NCBI GenBank assembly: GCA_963814095.1
Contig: CAWFBT010000002.1
Coordinates: 62,001 to 126,000 of the forward strand
DNA from: JACVRW01 sp963814095
GTDB lineage: Bacteria > Actinomycetota > Thermoleophilia > Solirubrobacterales > Thermoleophilaceae
DNA: 64,000 nucleotides
Direction of reading: 5' to 3'
Positions 24,273-35,718 of this stretch are shown here, in pieces; the stretch's first letter is position 1, and every line of letters begins with the position of its first letter. A model generated the notes under the pieces. That model saw only the letters and a list, made by a program, of their open reading frames with translations. It was not told where the DNA came from and searched no databases. The position numbers were made by a program, and so were the translations under genes.

Positions 24273-26516
24273 ATGGGCGACAGCCCGCTGGTCCTCACCA
24301 AGATCGACGCCCCGCGGCTGCGTCCCGGGCACGTGCCCAGAGGGGATCTGATCGAGCGGCTTCGGCATGGGCTCCACCGCCGTCTGAACCTGGTGGCCGC
24401 TCCGGCAGGCTGGGGGAAGACGACCCTGCTGGCCGAGTGGATCACGGTTGAGGACGAGCTCACCTTCGCCTGGCTCACGCTGGATGCGCACGACAACGAT
24501 CCTGCGCGCTTCTGGAGCTATGTCTCCGCGGCGCTGCGCAAGGCTGACGTGGATGTGCCGCCGGCCTTCGAGGCGGCGGTCGCCGCTCCTGGGACGTCCA
24601 CCGGCCACACCGCTTTGCCCGTGCTCATCAACGCGCTGGTGAGCTCCGAGCAGGAGCACATTCTCGTGCTCGACGACTACCACCTCATCTCCGAGCCGGA
24701 GATCCATGAAGGGATGCGCTTCCTGCTCCAGCACCTGCCGCTGACGTCGCATCTCGTTATCGCCACGCGGGTTGAGCCGCCGGTCGACCTATCGCGGCTG
24801 CGAGCTCGCGGTGAGCTGGGGGAGATCGTGAGCGACCAGCTCCGCTTCAGCGACGCCGAGGCTGCGGCCCTGCTCAACGACACACTGGAGCTTGCGCTTC
24901 CAGCCAAGGAGCTCCAGGCGCTCAGCGCCAGAACCGAGGGCTGGGCTGCCGGGCTCTACCTGGCCGGCCTGTCGCTGCGCGACGGATCGAACCCTACGCT
25001 CGCCACCGACCTCGGGTACCACCGCCATCTCGTGGATTACCTCGGCGACGAGGTGTTGTCGGCGCAGGAGCCGGAGGCACGCAGGTTCCTCGTCGACACG
25101 TGCGTGCTCGACCGCTTCTGCGCGGGGCTCTGTGACGCCGTGCGCGGAGAGGACACGTCGAAGCGCCTGCTCGGAGAAATCGAGCAAGCGAACCTTTTCC
25201 TCGTGCCGCTCGACGGGCGCCGTGAGTGGTTTCGCTACCACCACGTCTTTCGCGATGTACTCCTGCGGGAGCTCGAGGACAGCGCTTCCCCGGAGTACCT
25301 GCGTGAGCTGCATGCGCGCGCCGGCGCCTGGCTTGCCGGCGCGCGCGATATCTCAGGTGCGGTCACGCATCTGCTCGCTGCGGGACAGGAGGAAGCGGCG
25401 GCCGACCTGATTGCGGCCTACTGGAATGAGGCGCTGCAGCGCGGTCGCAGCGCAACCGTGGTTCGCTGGCTCGAGGCGCTGCCGGTGGATCTCGTGACAG
25501 GCGATCCCCGGCTCTGCCTTGCCCGGGCCTGGCTCGCATTCGACTCGGGCGAGCCCGCTGCCGCCGAGCACTGGGCGGATGCCACGGCTGCGGCCGACAA
25601 CGGGCGGCCGCTCCTGGAGGGTGGCGCCACGGTCGCCTCGAGCGTCGCGATGCTGCGGGCGACGCTGGCATACCGCGCGGGCGACCTCACCTCCGCCGAA
25701 GCGCTCGGCACGGAAGCGGTTGAACTGGAGAACCGGCCTGATTCGACCTGGCGGGCCGTGGCGCTCGCGACCCTCGGCGCCGCGCGGCACTTCCGCGGGT
25801 CTCCCTCCGACGACGTGGTGCCCCTGCTCGAGCAGGCGGTGGGCATTGCCCAGGCCGGCGCGAACAGCTTGGCGGTCCTGCGGGCCCAGGGAACGCTCGC
25901 GGCCGCCACTTTCGCGGCGGGAGATCTGGAAGGGGCGCGAAGATGGGTGGCGGCGTCCGACCTGCTGCGCGCCGAGCAGTCGCTCGAGGAGTACTGGATG
26001 GGATCGCTGGCCTCAGCGGTGGCGGGCCAGCTGGCGGCTGCCGCGGGCAATCTCGGTGAGGCGCGCGAGCGACTCGAGCGGGCGGTGGTCCTCGCACGGC
26101 GGGGCAGCGCCCGGCCCGAGCAGCTCTACGCCCTCGCCACGCTCGCGCCCGTCGAGGCCACGATCGGGGAGCCTGACGCGGCCGCGGACACCCTCCGCGC
26201 CGCGCGGCGGACGCTGCGGGACTCGCCGAGCCCCGGCATCTTCGTGCAGCTGCTCGACGACACGGAGCGGCGTCTTCGCGGCAAGGCCCCGCGCAAGTCA
26301 CACGAGCCGGTGGAGGTGGAGCCGGAGGAGCTCTCCAGCCGCGAGATGTCCGTACTCCGGTTGCTCGGCAGCGAGCTGTCCGTGGCGCAGATCGGCGAGG
26401 AGCTGTACATCTCGCGCAACACGGTCAAGACCCACGTGCGCGGGATCTATCGAAAGCTAGGCGCGGATACCCGTGCGGCGGCCGTGGCTAGGGCGAAGGA
26501 GCTTGGTCTGGTGTAG
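24273..26516 (+). CDS. MalT-like LuxR-family ATPase transcription regulator
   Basis: This is a large STAND-type regulator of 747 residues. The P-loop is VAAPAGWGKTTLL (about 41-53), Walker B is EHILVLDDYHLIS, and the arginine-rich sensor region follows. The middle has helical TPR-like repeats, and the end is a LuxR helix-turn-helix (LSSREMSVLRLLGSELSVAQIGEELYISRNTVKTHVRGIYRKLG). Such proteins oligomerise on binding an inducer and ATP and then activate transcription. I chose ATG 24273, just before TKIDAPRLRPGHVPR, the usual N-terminus. A palindrome sits in its promoter. Confidence 0.93.
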   Translation: MGDSPLVLTKIDAPRLRPGHVPRGDLIERLRHGLHRRLNLVAAPAGWGKTTLLAEWITVEDELTFAWLTLDAHDNDPARFWSYVSAALRKADVDVPPAFEAAVAAPGTSTGHTALPVLINALVSSEQEHILVLDDYHLISEPEIHEGMRFLLQHLPLTSHLVIATRVEPPVDLSRLRARGELGEIVSDQLRFSDAEAAALLNDTLELALPAKELQALSARTEGWAAGLYLAGLSLRDGSNPTLATDLGYHRHLVDYLGDEVLSAQEPEARRFLVDTCVLDRFCAGLCDAVRGEDTSKRLLGEIEQANLFLVPLDGRREWFRYHHVFRDVLLRELEDSASPEYLRELHARAGAWLAGARDISGAVTHLLAAGQEEAAADLIAAYWNEALQRGRSATVVRWLEALPVDLVTGDPRLCLARAWLAFDSGEPAAAEHWADATAAADNGRPLLEGGATVASSVAMLRATLAYRAGDLTSAEALGTEAVELENRPDSTWRAVALATLGAARHFRGSPSDDVVPLLEQAVGIAQAGANSLAVLRAQGTLAAATFAAGDLEGARRWVAASDLLRAEQSLEEYWMGSLASAVAGQLAAAAGNLGEARERLERAVVLARRGSARPEQLYALATLAPVEATIGEPDAAADTLRAARRTLRDSPSPGIFVQLLDDTERRLRGKAPRKSHEPVEVEPEELSSREMSVLRLLGSELSVAQIGEELYISRNTVKTHVRGIYRKLGADTRAAAVARAKELGLV

Positions 26517-27906
26517 GCCTCCGCCGGCGGGCCAGGGCCCAGTAGGCGAGCGCGCTGGCCAACGGGCCGAGGGTCCAGGTGAAGTCGGCGCCGTCGAGCG
26601 CCTCGCTCAGCGGGCCCTGTAGTGACGGGGCGTTGATCGTGAGCAGGCACACGCCCACGCCCACGAGGAGCGCGAGCCAGCCGATGAGGTTGAACCCCCA
26701 TCGGCCCCAATAACGGCTGTAGGGGCTCAGGTCGTGGATCTCGGCCGGGTCGTAGCGCCATCGCCGCATCAGCCCGTCACAGATCCAGACGGCCCCGAAC
26801 GGTCCGAGCCACACGACCAGCAGCGCGACGAAGTCATGCAGCACCGTGGTGAAGTCCTTCACGAACAGGATGTAGAGCACCATCGCGGCCGACACCAGGG
26901 TGTCCAGGGCGGTGGCCTGGTAGCGCTTGAGCGGCAGCCCGACCGCCTGCAGGCACAAGCCCGAGGAGTAGTACGCGACCACGTTGTTGGCGATCGAGCC
27001 TCCCGCGGCCGCGAGTATGTAGAGGACGAAGAGCCAGCCGGGCACGAACGCATCGACGCCTGCGATCGGGTCCGACATGTCGCCACGCGACGCCAGCAGG
27101 ACACCCATCACCGAGAGCAGGAGCGCGATCAGCCCGCTGCTCAGCGACACCGTCCAGAAGATCGACCGGCCAGAGGTGGCGCTCGGCAGGTAACGGACGA
27201 AGTCGGGCGCATTGAAGAGATACGAGATGGGGCCCGACGCGACCACCGCGCCGGCCGCGAGGATGATGGCCAGCGTCTCCCAGGCGCTCAGGGGCTCGTG
27301 CGCCGTGGCCGACCAGTCGACGCCGCCGGCCGAGTACGCGAACACCAGCGCAAGCACCAGCGTGAGCGCAACCGCGAAGAAGCGCTGCACATAGACCATC
27401 GTCGCGTGCCCGTAGATCGCGACCGCGGCCGATGCGCCAAGGACAACGAAAGTCGCCAAGACCTTGCCGGCGTCGCCCGGATGCTCCCAGCCGAGCTGTG
27501 ACATCAGCGCAAGCAGCGCGAACACGCCGAAGATGCAATTGATCGCCTCGAACGCCACCAGGGCGGCCCAGGTCAGGACGCCGTTCGGGAGGTTGCCGCG
27601 CGACCCGAAGGCGGCGCGGGTGAAGGTGAGCGTCGGCAGCCCGGAGCGGACGCCGGCGATCGACGCGAGGCCGACCGCGGCATAAAGGCTGCTGCCGAGC
27701 ACCACCGCGACGAGGGCCTCCCACACGTTGAGTCCGAGCTCGAAGGCGATTACGCCCACGGACACGAAGAAGAGGTTGGCGTTCGTCCCCACCCAGAAGA
27801 AGGCGGTCTCGCGCAGCGTCATGCTGCGCTCGGCCTCGGGGATGTGGTCGAAACCGTGGCGTTCGACGTCGAAGACGGCGTTAGGCTCCGCGATCCGGGT
27901 GCTCAG
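26488..27906 (-). CDS. NCS1-family nucleobase/allantoin-type permease
   Basis: This is a cation-coupled importer of purines, pyrimidines or related compounds. About 12 membrane helices are visible, with the N-terminal VERHGFDHIPEAERSM, ALVAFEAINCIFGVFAL and an SGPISYLFNAPDFVRYLP loop. The start is uncertain. No ATG, GTG or TTG lies close before the conserved VERHG. The CTG at 27904-27906, overlapping the SDR stop, gives 472 residues and tight coupling, but a non-AUG start is unproven. The 3' end overlaps the convergent regulator gene by 29 bp. Co-transcribed with the SDR. Confidence 0.82.
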   Translation of the reverse strand: MSTRIAEPNAVFDVERHGFDHIPEAERSMTLRETAFFWVGTNANLFFVSVGVIAFELGLNVWEALVAVVLGSSLYAAVGLASIAGVRSGLPTLTFTRAAFGSRGNLPNGVLTWAALVAFEAINCIFGVFALLALMSQLGWEHPGDAGKVLATFVVLGASAAVAIYGHATMVYVQRFFAVALTLVLALVFAYSAGGVDWSATAHEPLSAWETLAIILAAGAVVASGPISYLFNAPDFVRYLPSATSGRSIFWTVSLSSGLIALLLSVMGVLLASRGDMSDPIAGVDAFVPGWLFVLYILAAAGGSIANNVVAYYSSGLCLQAVGLPLKRYQATALDTLVSAAMVLYILFVKDFTTVLHDFVALLVVWLGPFGAVWICDGLMRRWRYDPAEIHDLSPYSRYWGRWGFNLIGWLALLVGVGVCLLTINAPSLQGPLSEALDGADFTWTLGPLASALAYWALARRRRPTPDQAPSP

Positions 27907-28601
27907 ATGACGGTCCCGCCGTTGGGGGAGAGCACCTGGCCCACGAAGTAGCCACCCTCCGCGCCCGCCAGAAGCGCGACGCACGCGGCGACCTCGCTCG
28001 GCCGGCCGAAGCGGCCCAGGGGCACGTTCGCCTGCAGCCAATCCTCGCTGTACGCCGGTCCCTTCACGAGCAGGCCGGCCTCGATCGGCCCGGGCGCCAC
28101 GCTGTTCACGCAGATCCCCCGTGGGGCGAGCTCCCGGGCGAGTGACTTGGTGAGCGCGATCACGCCGCCCTTCGACGCCGCATAGGCGGAGTAGCCCGGC
28201 AGGCCGGCGAGGCCGACCTCGGAGGAGATGGTGACGATGCGCCCGCTGCTCCGCTCGAGCATCCCCGGCAGGGCAGCCCGGATCACGTTCCAGGTGCCCG
28301 TCAGGTTCACGTCGAGCACGCGCTTCCAGTCGTCGAGATCCACCGCATCGCTCGGGCCCGTGCGCTGGATGCCCGCGGCGGTGACCACTGCGTCAACCGG
28401 CCCGAGCTCCTTTTCGACCAAAGCCGCCAGGCGCGTGACCGCCTCCGCATCGGTCACGTCCAACTCTACGTGCAGATCCGTCCCGATCATCGGAGAGAGA
28501 TCGCAGGTCGCCACGGAGAATCCGCCGGCCGCCAGACGCTCCACGATCGGGGCGCCCAGGCCACCGGCGGCGCCGGACACGATCGCCACGGGCTCGGTCA
28601 T
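27903..28601 (-). CDS. Classical short-chain dehydrogenase/reductase
   Basis: The 232-residue enzyme has the cofactor motif GAAGGLGAPIVERL (about 10-23), the catalytic serine in VTISSEVG and Tyr-x3-Lys in YSAYAASKGGVIAL. NSVAPGPIEAG, the usual loop after strand 6, is also present. An aspartate at the end of strand 2 (TCDLSP) suggests NAD(H) preference. It is the first gene of an SDR-permease operon, so it likely acts on the compound imported by the NCS1 permease. The promoter carries the shared palindrome. Confidence 0.9.
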   Translation of the reverse strand: MTEPVAIVSGAAGGLGAPIVERLAAGGFSVATCDLSPMIGTDLHVELDVTDAEAVTRLAALVEKELGPVDAVVTAAGIQRTGPSDAVDLDDWKRVLDVNLTGTWNVIRAALPGMLERSSGRIVTISSEVGLAGLPGYSAYAASKGGVIALTKSLARELAPRGICVNSVAPGPIEAGLLVKGPAYSEDWLQANVPLGRFGRPSEVAACVALLAGAEGGYFVGQVLSPNGGTVI

Positions 28602-28625
28602 CGAGGCCGACCCTACCCCGGCGGG

Positions 28626-28637
28626 TCACCCGGGTGA
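28626..28637. promoter_or_regulatory. Palindrome TCACCCGGGTGA, copy 2
   Basis: The site is identical to that at 24241. It lies 25 bases before the SDR start (minus) and 82 bases before the MMPL start (plus), so it can serve both transcripts. Confidence 0.7.
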
Positions 28638-28718
28638 ATTCCTCGGCCGGCTGAAGACAGCTCACCCCGCCTGCTCAGACGATGCGCCGCGTCAATCGTT
28701 TACAGGAGGGAAGCAGTG

Positions 28719-30908
28719 ATGACCAACACCAATCTCGCAGGACGCATCGGGCGCTGGAGCGCTCAGCATCGTAAGAAGGCCATCTTCGGATGGCTCGCCT
28801 TCGTGATCGTCTCGCTCACGGTCGGCTTCAACCTGGTCCCGGCGAAAGAGATCGAGGGGCAGTCCGGGCTGCCCGGCGAAACCGGACAGGCAGCCAGGGC
28901 GCTCGAAGGCGCGTTCCCCGACAAGGCTTCGGAGCAGGTTCTTGTTCAGAGCACGCAACTGCGCGTCGGCGACGCACGGTTCAAGGACGCGGTTGGAGAT
29001 GTGACGCATCGCCTCGAGGGCACGAAGGGCGTGGACAACGTCGTCGGTCCCTACGGCCCCGGCGGCCAGGTTTCGGCCGATGGCCACTCGGCGCTCGTGA
29101 ACTTCGATCTGCCGGGCGACTCGGATACCGCGGAGCAGTCGGTCGTCGGCTCGTTGGCCGCGGTCGCCGCGGCACAGAAGGCCCATCCGGAGCTGCGTGT
29201 GGAGGAGATGGGCGACGAGAGCCTGACCAAGGCGATCGTCGACAAGAGCAACGAGGAGATGGGCAGGTCCACACTCCTCACGCTCCCGCTGACACTGCTC
29301 ATCCTGGTGTTCGCGTTCGGCGCGCTCGTGGCAGCGGGCATTCCGATTCTGCTGGCGCTGACCAGCGTGGCGGCCACGCTGGGGCTGCTCGGCCCGGTCA
29401 GCCAGATCGCGCCGGTCGATCCCTCCGTGATGCACGTCGTCCTGCTGGTCGGCATGGCCGTCGGCGTGGACTACAGCCTGTTCTACCTCAAGCGGGCGCG
29501 CGAGGAGCGTGCTGCGGGGCGTGACAACGACGCCGCCATCGAGGCCGCGGCCGCCACATCGGGACGTTCGGTGCTGATCTCCGGCTTGACCGTGATGGTC
29601 GCCATGGCCGGCATGTACCTGGGCGGAATCTCGAATTTCGCCTCGTTCGCAACCGGCACGATCATGGTTGTGGCAGTTGCCGTCATAGGCTCGCTGACGG
29701 TGCTGCCGGCCCTGCTCTCGAAGCTCGGGGACCGGGTCGAGAAGGGCCGCGTCCCGCTGGTGGGCCGCATCAAGAGCCGGGTCGGTCACGCGGGCATCTG
29801 GTCGCGAGTGCTCGACCGGGTGTTGCGCCGCCCGCTGGTCTCGGCGCTCGTCGCGGGTGGCGCGCTGGTCGCGCTGGCGCTCCCGGTGCTGGGCATGCAG
29901 ACGTCATTGGGAGGCATCGACGAGACCTCTCGTGAGCTGAAGGTGATGCGGACCTACGACCGCATCCAGGCCGCCTTCCCGAGCGAGGGCAGCTCCGAAA
30001 TGGTCGTTGTCAAGGCCGAAGACGTGACCTCTACGGCGGTGCTGTCGGCCATCGAATCGCTCGACACTCGGGCGCAGCAGCGCCCCGGGCTCTTCGAGGG
30101 CGAGGCGACCGTGGACGTCAGCTCGGACCAGACGGTCGCGACCGTCATGCTCCCGACCACCGGGACGGGCACGGACGATCGCTCGAACAGGGCTGTTGAG
30201 GCTCTCCGCGGGGAGCTGGTGCCCGCGACGCTCGGCCAGGTGGATGGGGTCGAGGCGTACACGACCGGTGAGGCAGCCGCGACGGGCGACTTCAATGACG
30301 CCATGATCGGCAACCTGCCGTACGTGTTCGGGTTCGTGCTCTCGGCGGCGTTCCTGCTGCTGCTGGTGACGTTCCGGTCGATCGTCATCCCGATCAAGGC
30401 GATCGTGCTCAACCTGCTGTCGGTGGGCGCCGCCTACGGGCTGCTGGTGCTGGTGTTCCAGAACGAGTGGGCCGAGAGCCTGCTCGGCTTCGAGAGCAAC
30501 GGGGCGATCGCGAGCTGGTTGCCTCTGTTCCTGTTCGTGATCCTGTTCGGGCTCTCGATGGACTACCACGTGTTCATCCTCACCCGCATCCGCGAGGCGT
30601 TCGACGGCGGGATGCGGACCGAGGACGCAGTGGCGCACGGCATCAAGGCCACGGCCGGCGTGGTCACGAGCGCGGCGATCGTGATGGTCGCGGTGTTCTC
30701 GATGTTCGCGCTCAGCTCGGAGCTGCAGATGAAGCAGATGGGCATCGGCCTGGCCGCTGCCGTCCTCATCGACGCGACGATCATCCGCGGCGTGCTGCTG
30801 CCCGCCACGATGAAGCTGCTCGGCGACCTGAACTGGTGGCTGCCGAGCCGGCTCGGATGGCTGCCAATGGTCACACGCGAGCCGGAGGTGCAGCCCGTGA
30901 GCAGCTAG
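28719..30908 (+). CDS. MMPL/RND-family membrane exporter
   Basis: This 729-residue protein is a 12-helix transporter of the MMPL type, which exports lipids or small molecules using proton force. Two halves each have a large extracellular loop. Helix-4 motifs are VGMAVGVDYSLFYLKRAREE in the first half and LFGLSMDYHVFILTRIREAF in the second, with the proton-relay Asp-Tyr pairs. A perfect AGGAGG precedes both GTG 28716 and ATG 28719; I favour the ATG. It is divergent from the SDR and shares the palindrome region. Substrate unknown. Confidence 0.92.
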   Translation: MTNTNLAGRIGRWSAQHRKKAIFGWLAFVIVSLTVGFNLVPAKEIEGQSGLPGETGQAARALEGAFPDKASEQVLVQSTQLRVGDARFKDAVGDVTHRLEGTKGVDNVVGPYGPGGQVSADGHSALVNFDLPGDSDTAEQSVVGSLAAVAAAQKAHPELRVEEMGDESLTKAIVDKSNEEMGRSTLLTLPLTLLILVFAFGALVAAGIPILLALTSVAATLGLLGPVSQIAPVDPSVMHVVLLVGMAVGVDYSLFYLKRAREERAAGRDNDAAIEAAAATSGRSVLISGLTVMVAMAGMYLGGISNFASFATGTIMVVAVAVIGSLTVLPALLSKLGDRVEKGRVPLVGRIKSRVGHAGIWSRVLDRVLRRPLVSALVAGGALVALALPVLGMQTSLGGIDETSRELKVMRTYDRIQAAFPSEGSSEMVVVKAEDVTSTAVLSAIESLDTRAQQRPGLFEGEATVDVSSDQTVATVMLPTTGTGTDDRSNRAVEALRGELVPATLGQVDGVEAYTTGEAAATGDFNDAMIGNLPYVFGFVLSAAFLLLLVTFRSIVIPIKAIVLNLLSVGAAYGLLVLVFQNEWAESLLGFESNGAIASWLPLFLFVILFGLSMDYHVFILTRIREAFDGGMRTEDAVAHGIKATAGVVTSAAIVMVAVFSMFALSSELQMKQMGIGLAAAVLIDATIIRGVLLPATMKLLGDLNWWLPSRLGWLPMVTREPEVQPVSS

Positions 30909-30935
30909 CGCACGCGTGACATACCGGAAATGCCA

Positions 30936-30962
30936 CCGGCGCCCGCACTCCGCGGGCGCCGG
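30936..30962 (+). terminator. Hairpin terminator after the MMPL exporter
   Basis: An 11-bp perfect stem CCGGCGCCCGC / GCGGGCGCCGG with a five-base loop lies 28 bases after the stop codon. A short T-containing tail (TCGTTCT) follows. Confidence 0.75.
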
Positions 30963-31066
30963 TCGTTCTGAGGCTCGCCGATGTCAGGGACGGCCCGGGT
31001 CGGTGACGTCGGCCATATCCCAGTGTGAAGCGCTCGCTCCGGCGCGGGCCGCGGCGTGGCGAAAAG

Positions 31067-31155
31067 CGGAGAGGGAGGGATTCGAACCCTCGATGGAGGT
31101 TTCCCCCCATACTCGCTTAGCAGGCGAGTGCCTTCAGCCACTCGGCCACCTCTCC
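31067..31155 (-). tRNA. tRNA-Ser (anticodon GCT)
   Basis: The 89-base class II tRNA has acceptor stem GGAGAGG / CCTCTCC and anticodon arm CTCGC-CTGCTAA-GCGAG with anticodon GCT. A long variable arm (TATGGGGGGAAACCTCCAT) and a T-loop TTCGAAT are present. It is a second serine acceptor in the window. No CCA is encoded. Confidence 0.96.
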
Positions 31156-31197
31156 GGAGAGCGTCGATGGTAGCCGGGGTCGGCCACCCGGCGACGC

Positions 31198-31776
31198 TTA
31201 CTCCTCGGTCTCGGCGGGGTCCTCATCGGCGAGGATGCGGTAGACGTCGCGGCGCGCCTGGGTGAGGATGTCCCTCACCTTGGCGATCTGAGCGTCGTCG
31301 CCCGCCATCGCCACCTGGTAGGAAGCGGCGCCGAGCTGGCCCAGCAGCGAGCGCAGCTCGAGCCGCGACTCGCCGAAGCCCTCGGCGGACTTTGTCCAGG
31401 GCTCGCCGAGCTGGTCCCGGTGCTCCTCGACGTGGGCCTTGCCCTCGTCGGTGAGCTCGTAGGGCGTCCGGCCCTCGCCCGCCTGCGGGCGAATCAGGCC
31501 CTCGTCCTCGAGCAGCGCGAGCGTCGGGTATACCGACCCCGGGCTCGGGCGCCAGGCCCCGTCCGAGCGCCGCTCGATCTCGCCCATCAGGCCGTAGCCC
31601 GTCATCGGGCCCTCGTCGAGCAGCACGAGCACGGCGGCGCGGACGTCGCCACGGCGCATGCGCCGCCGGCGGCCTCCGCCGGGCGGACCCCAGCCGCCGT
31701 GCATGCCGTGCCAACCCCTCATGGCTTCGAAGTGGCGGCCTCTCTGATGGCCGCCACGAGACTTGAATCGATGCAT
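31198..31776 (-). CDS. PadR-family transcription regulator
   Basis: The 192-residue protein has a Gly/Arg/His-rich N-terminus (about 1-42), then a PadR winged helix. That domain reads DVRAAVLVLLDEGPMTGYGLMGEIERRSDGAWRPSPGSVYPTLALLEDEGLI, followed by a C-terminal dimerisation helix. PadR proteins usually repress exporter or stress genes and themselves. Autoregulation is supported by the perfect palindrome covering its promoter. AGGAG precedes the ATG. No target transporter is adjacent. Confidence 0.9.
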   Translation of the reverse strand: MHRFKSRGGHQRGRHFEAMRGWHGMHGGWGPPGGGRRRRMRRGDVRAAVLVLLDEGPMTGYGLMGEIERRSDGAWRPSPGSVYPTLALLEDEGLIRPQAGEGRTPYELTDEGKAHVEEHRDQLGEPWTKSAEGFGESRLELRSLLGQLGAASYQVAMAGDDAQIAKVRDILTQARRDVYRILADEDPAETEE

Positions 31777-31810
31777 CTATAACTCCTATATTGGAAGATC
31801 ACGTTGCATC

Positions 31811-31824
31811 AACGATATATCGTT
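31811..31824. promoter_or_regulatory. 14-bp palindrome AACGATATATCGTT in the padR promoter
   Basis: The perfect palindrome lies 35-48 bases upstream of the padR ATG, in an AT-rich island. On the minus strand a TTGACG box lies just before it, so the palindrome overlaps the -10 position. PadR-type operators often hold ATAT-CGAT elements. Binding by this PadR is inferred. Confidence 0.6.
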
Positions 31825-31882
31825 ATCTCGGAATCGTCAAGCCCTGGATTCTCAGGGTCCTCCGCTACCCTCTACCGACTGA

Positions 31883-31956
<74 letters not shown>

Positions 31957-31975
31957 CTTGGACGAGTCCTCGCAC

Positions 31976-32401
<426 letters not shown>

Positions 32402-32412
32402 CCTGCGACGCC

Positions 32413-32823
32413 ATGGACATCACCATTCACCAAGCCATGCTTCCGCACAACGACCCGCAGGCTTCGCTGGCCTTCTATCGCGACGCCCTGGGCTTCGAGG
32501 TCCGCAACGACGTCGGATACGAAGGGATGCACTGGATCACGCTCGGGCCTCCGAACCAGCCCGACACGTCCATCGTGCTGTATCCGCCCGAGGCCGACCC
32601 CGGCGTCACCGAAGACGAGCGCCGCGTCATCGCCGAGATGATGGCCAAGGGCACTTACGCCAGCATCAACCTCGGAACCAGGGACGTCGACGGCACCTTC
32701 GAGCGGATCCAGGCCGGCGACGCAGAGGTCGTCCAGGAGCCGACCGACCAGCCGTACGGGATTCGCGACTGCGCCTTCCGCGATCCCGCCGGCAACCTGA
32801 TCCGCCTTCAGGAACTGGACTGA
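32413..32823 (+). CDS. VOC/glyoxalase-family protein
   Basis: The 136-residue protein has two beta-alpha-beta3 units of the vicinal-oxygen-chelate fold: LPHNDPQASLAFYRDALGFEVRNDV near the start and IRDCAFRDPAGNLIRLQEL at the end. Members are lyases, dioxygenases or antibiotic-binding resistance proteins. The start lies 12 bases behind the AraC stop, so it is likely co-transcribed. Substrate unknown. Confidence 0.86.
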   Translation: MDITIHQAMLPHNDPQASLAFYRDALGFEVRNDVGYEGMHWITLGPPNQPDTSIVLYPPEADPGVTEDERRVIAEMMAKGTYASINLGTRDVDGTFERIQAGDAEVVQEPTDQPYGIRDCAFRDPAGNLIRLQELD

Positions 32824-32848
32824 GTCGTCCGGCCCCGCTACAGGACCG

Positions 32849-33301
32849 ATGAGTGCCGAGCCCCGCTCCCGCGCTGGGCGTCGTCGCGACACCGAGCACC
32901 GGCTCACCCACGACATCGATGTCTGGGTGGCCAGTGCCTCGGCGGACGGTGCGCCCTACCTGGTGCCGCTGTCCTTCGACTGGGACGGCGAGGCCTTGCT
33001 GATGGCCACGCCGGCGATCAGCCCGACCGGCAGGAACCTGGCCGCTACCCGCACCGTGCGGCTTGGGCTGGGCGACACCCGCGACGTGTCCATTCTCGAG
33101 GGCGACGTTGAGATCCTCGAGCTCGACGCGCTGCCACGGGAGCGGGGTGACCGGTTCGCTGCGCGCGCCGGCTTCGACCCGCGTGCGCTCGCCACGCCGT
33201 ACCGCTGGTTCCGGATCGTCCCCCGCCGCATCCAGGCGTGGCGCGAGGAGAACGAGCTGTCCGACCGCGAGTTGATGCGCGACGGCCGCTGGTTGGCCTG
33301 A
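32849..33301 (+). CDS. PPOX-class flavin/F420-binding split-barrel protein
   Basis: The 150-residue protein has the split-barrel signature DIDVWVASASADGAPYLVPLSFDWDGEALLMAT followed by NLAATRTVRLGLGDTRDVSILEGDVEI. It ends with a helix rich in Arg and Glu. The family includes F420- or FMN-dependent reductases and heme-binding proteins. It is part of the AraC-VOC-PPOX-UvrA2 run. The reaction is not predictable. Confidence 0.82.
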   Translation: MSAEPRSRAGRRRDTEHRLTHDIDVWVASASADGAPYLVPLSFDWDGEALLMATPAISPTGRNLAATRTVRLGLGDTRDVSILEGDVEILELDALPRERGDRFAARAGFDPRALATPYRWFRIVPRRIQAWREENELSDRELMRDGRWLA

Positions 33302-33327
33302 CGCCTCGCCCAACTGATGGAGACACG

Positions 33328-35702
<2,375 letters not shown>

Positions 35703-35718
<16 letters not shown>

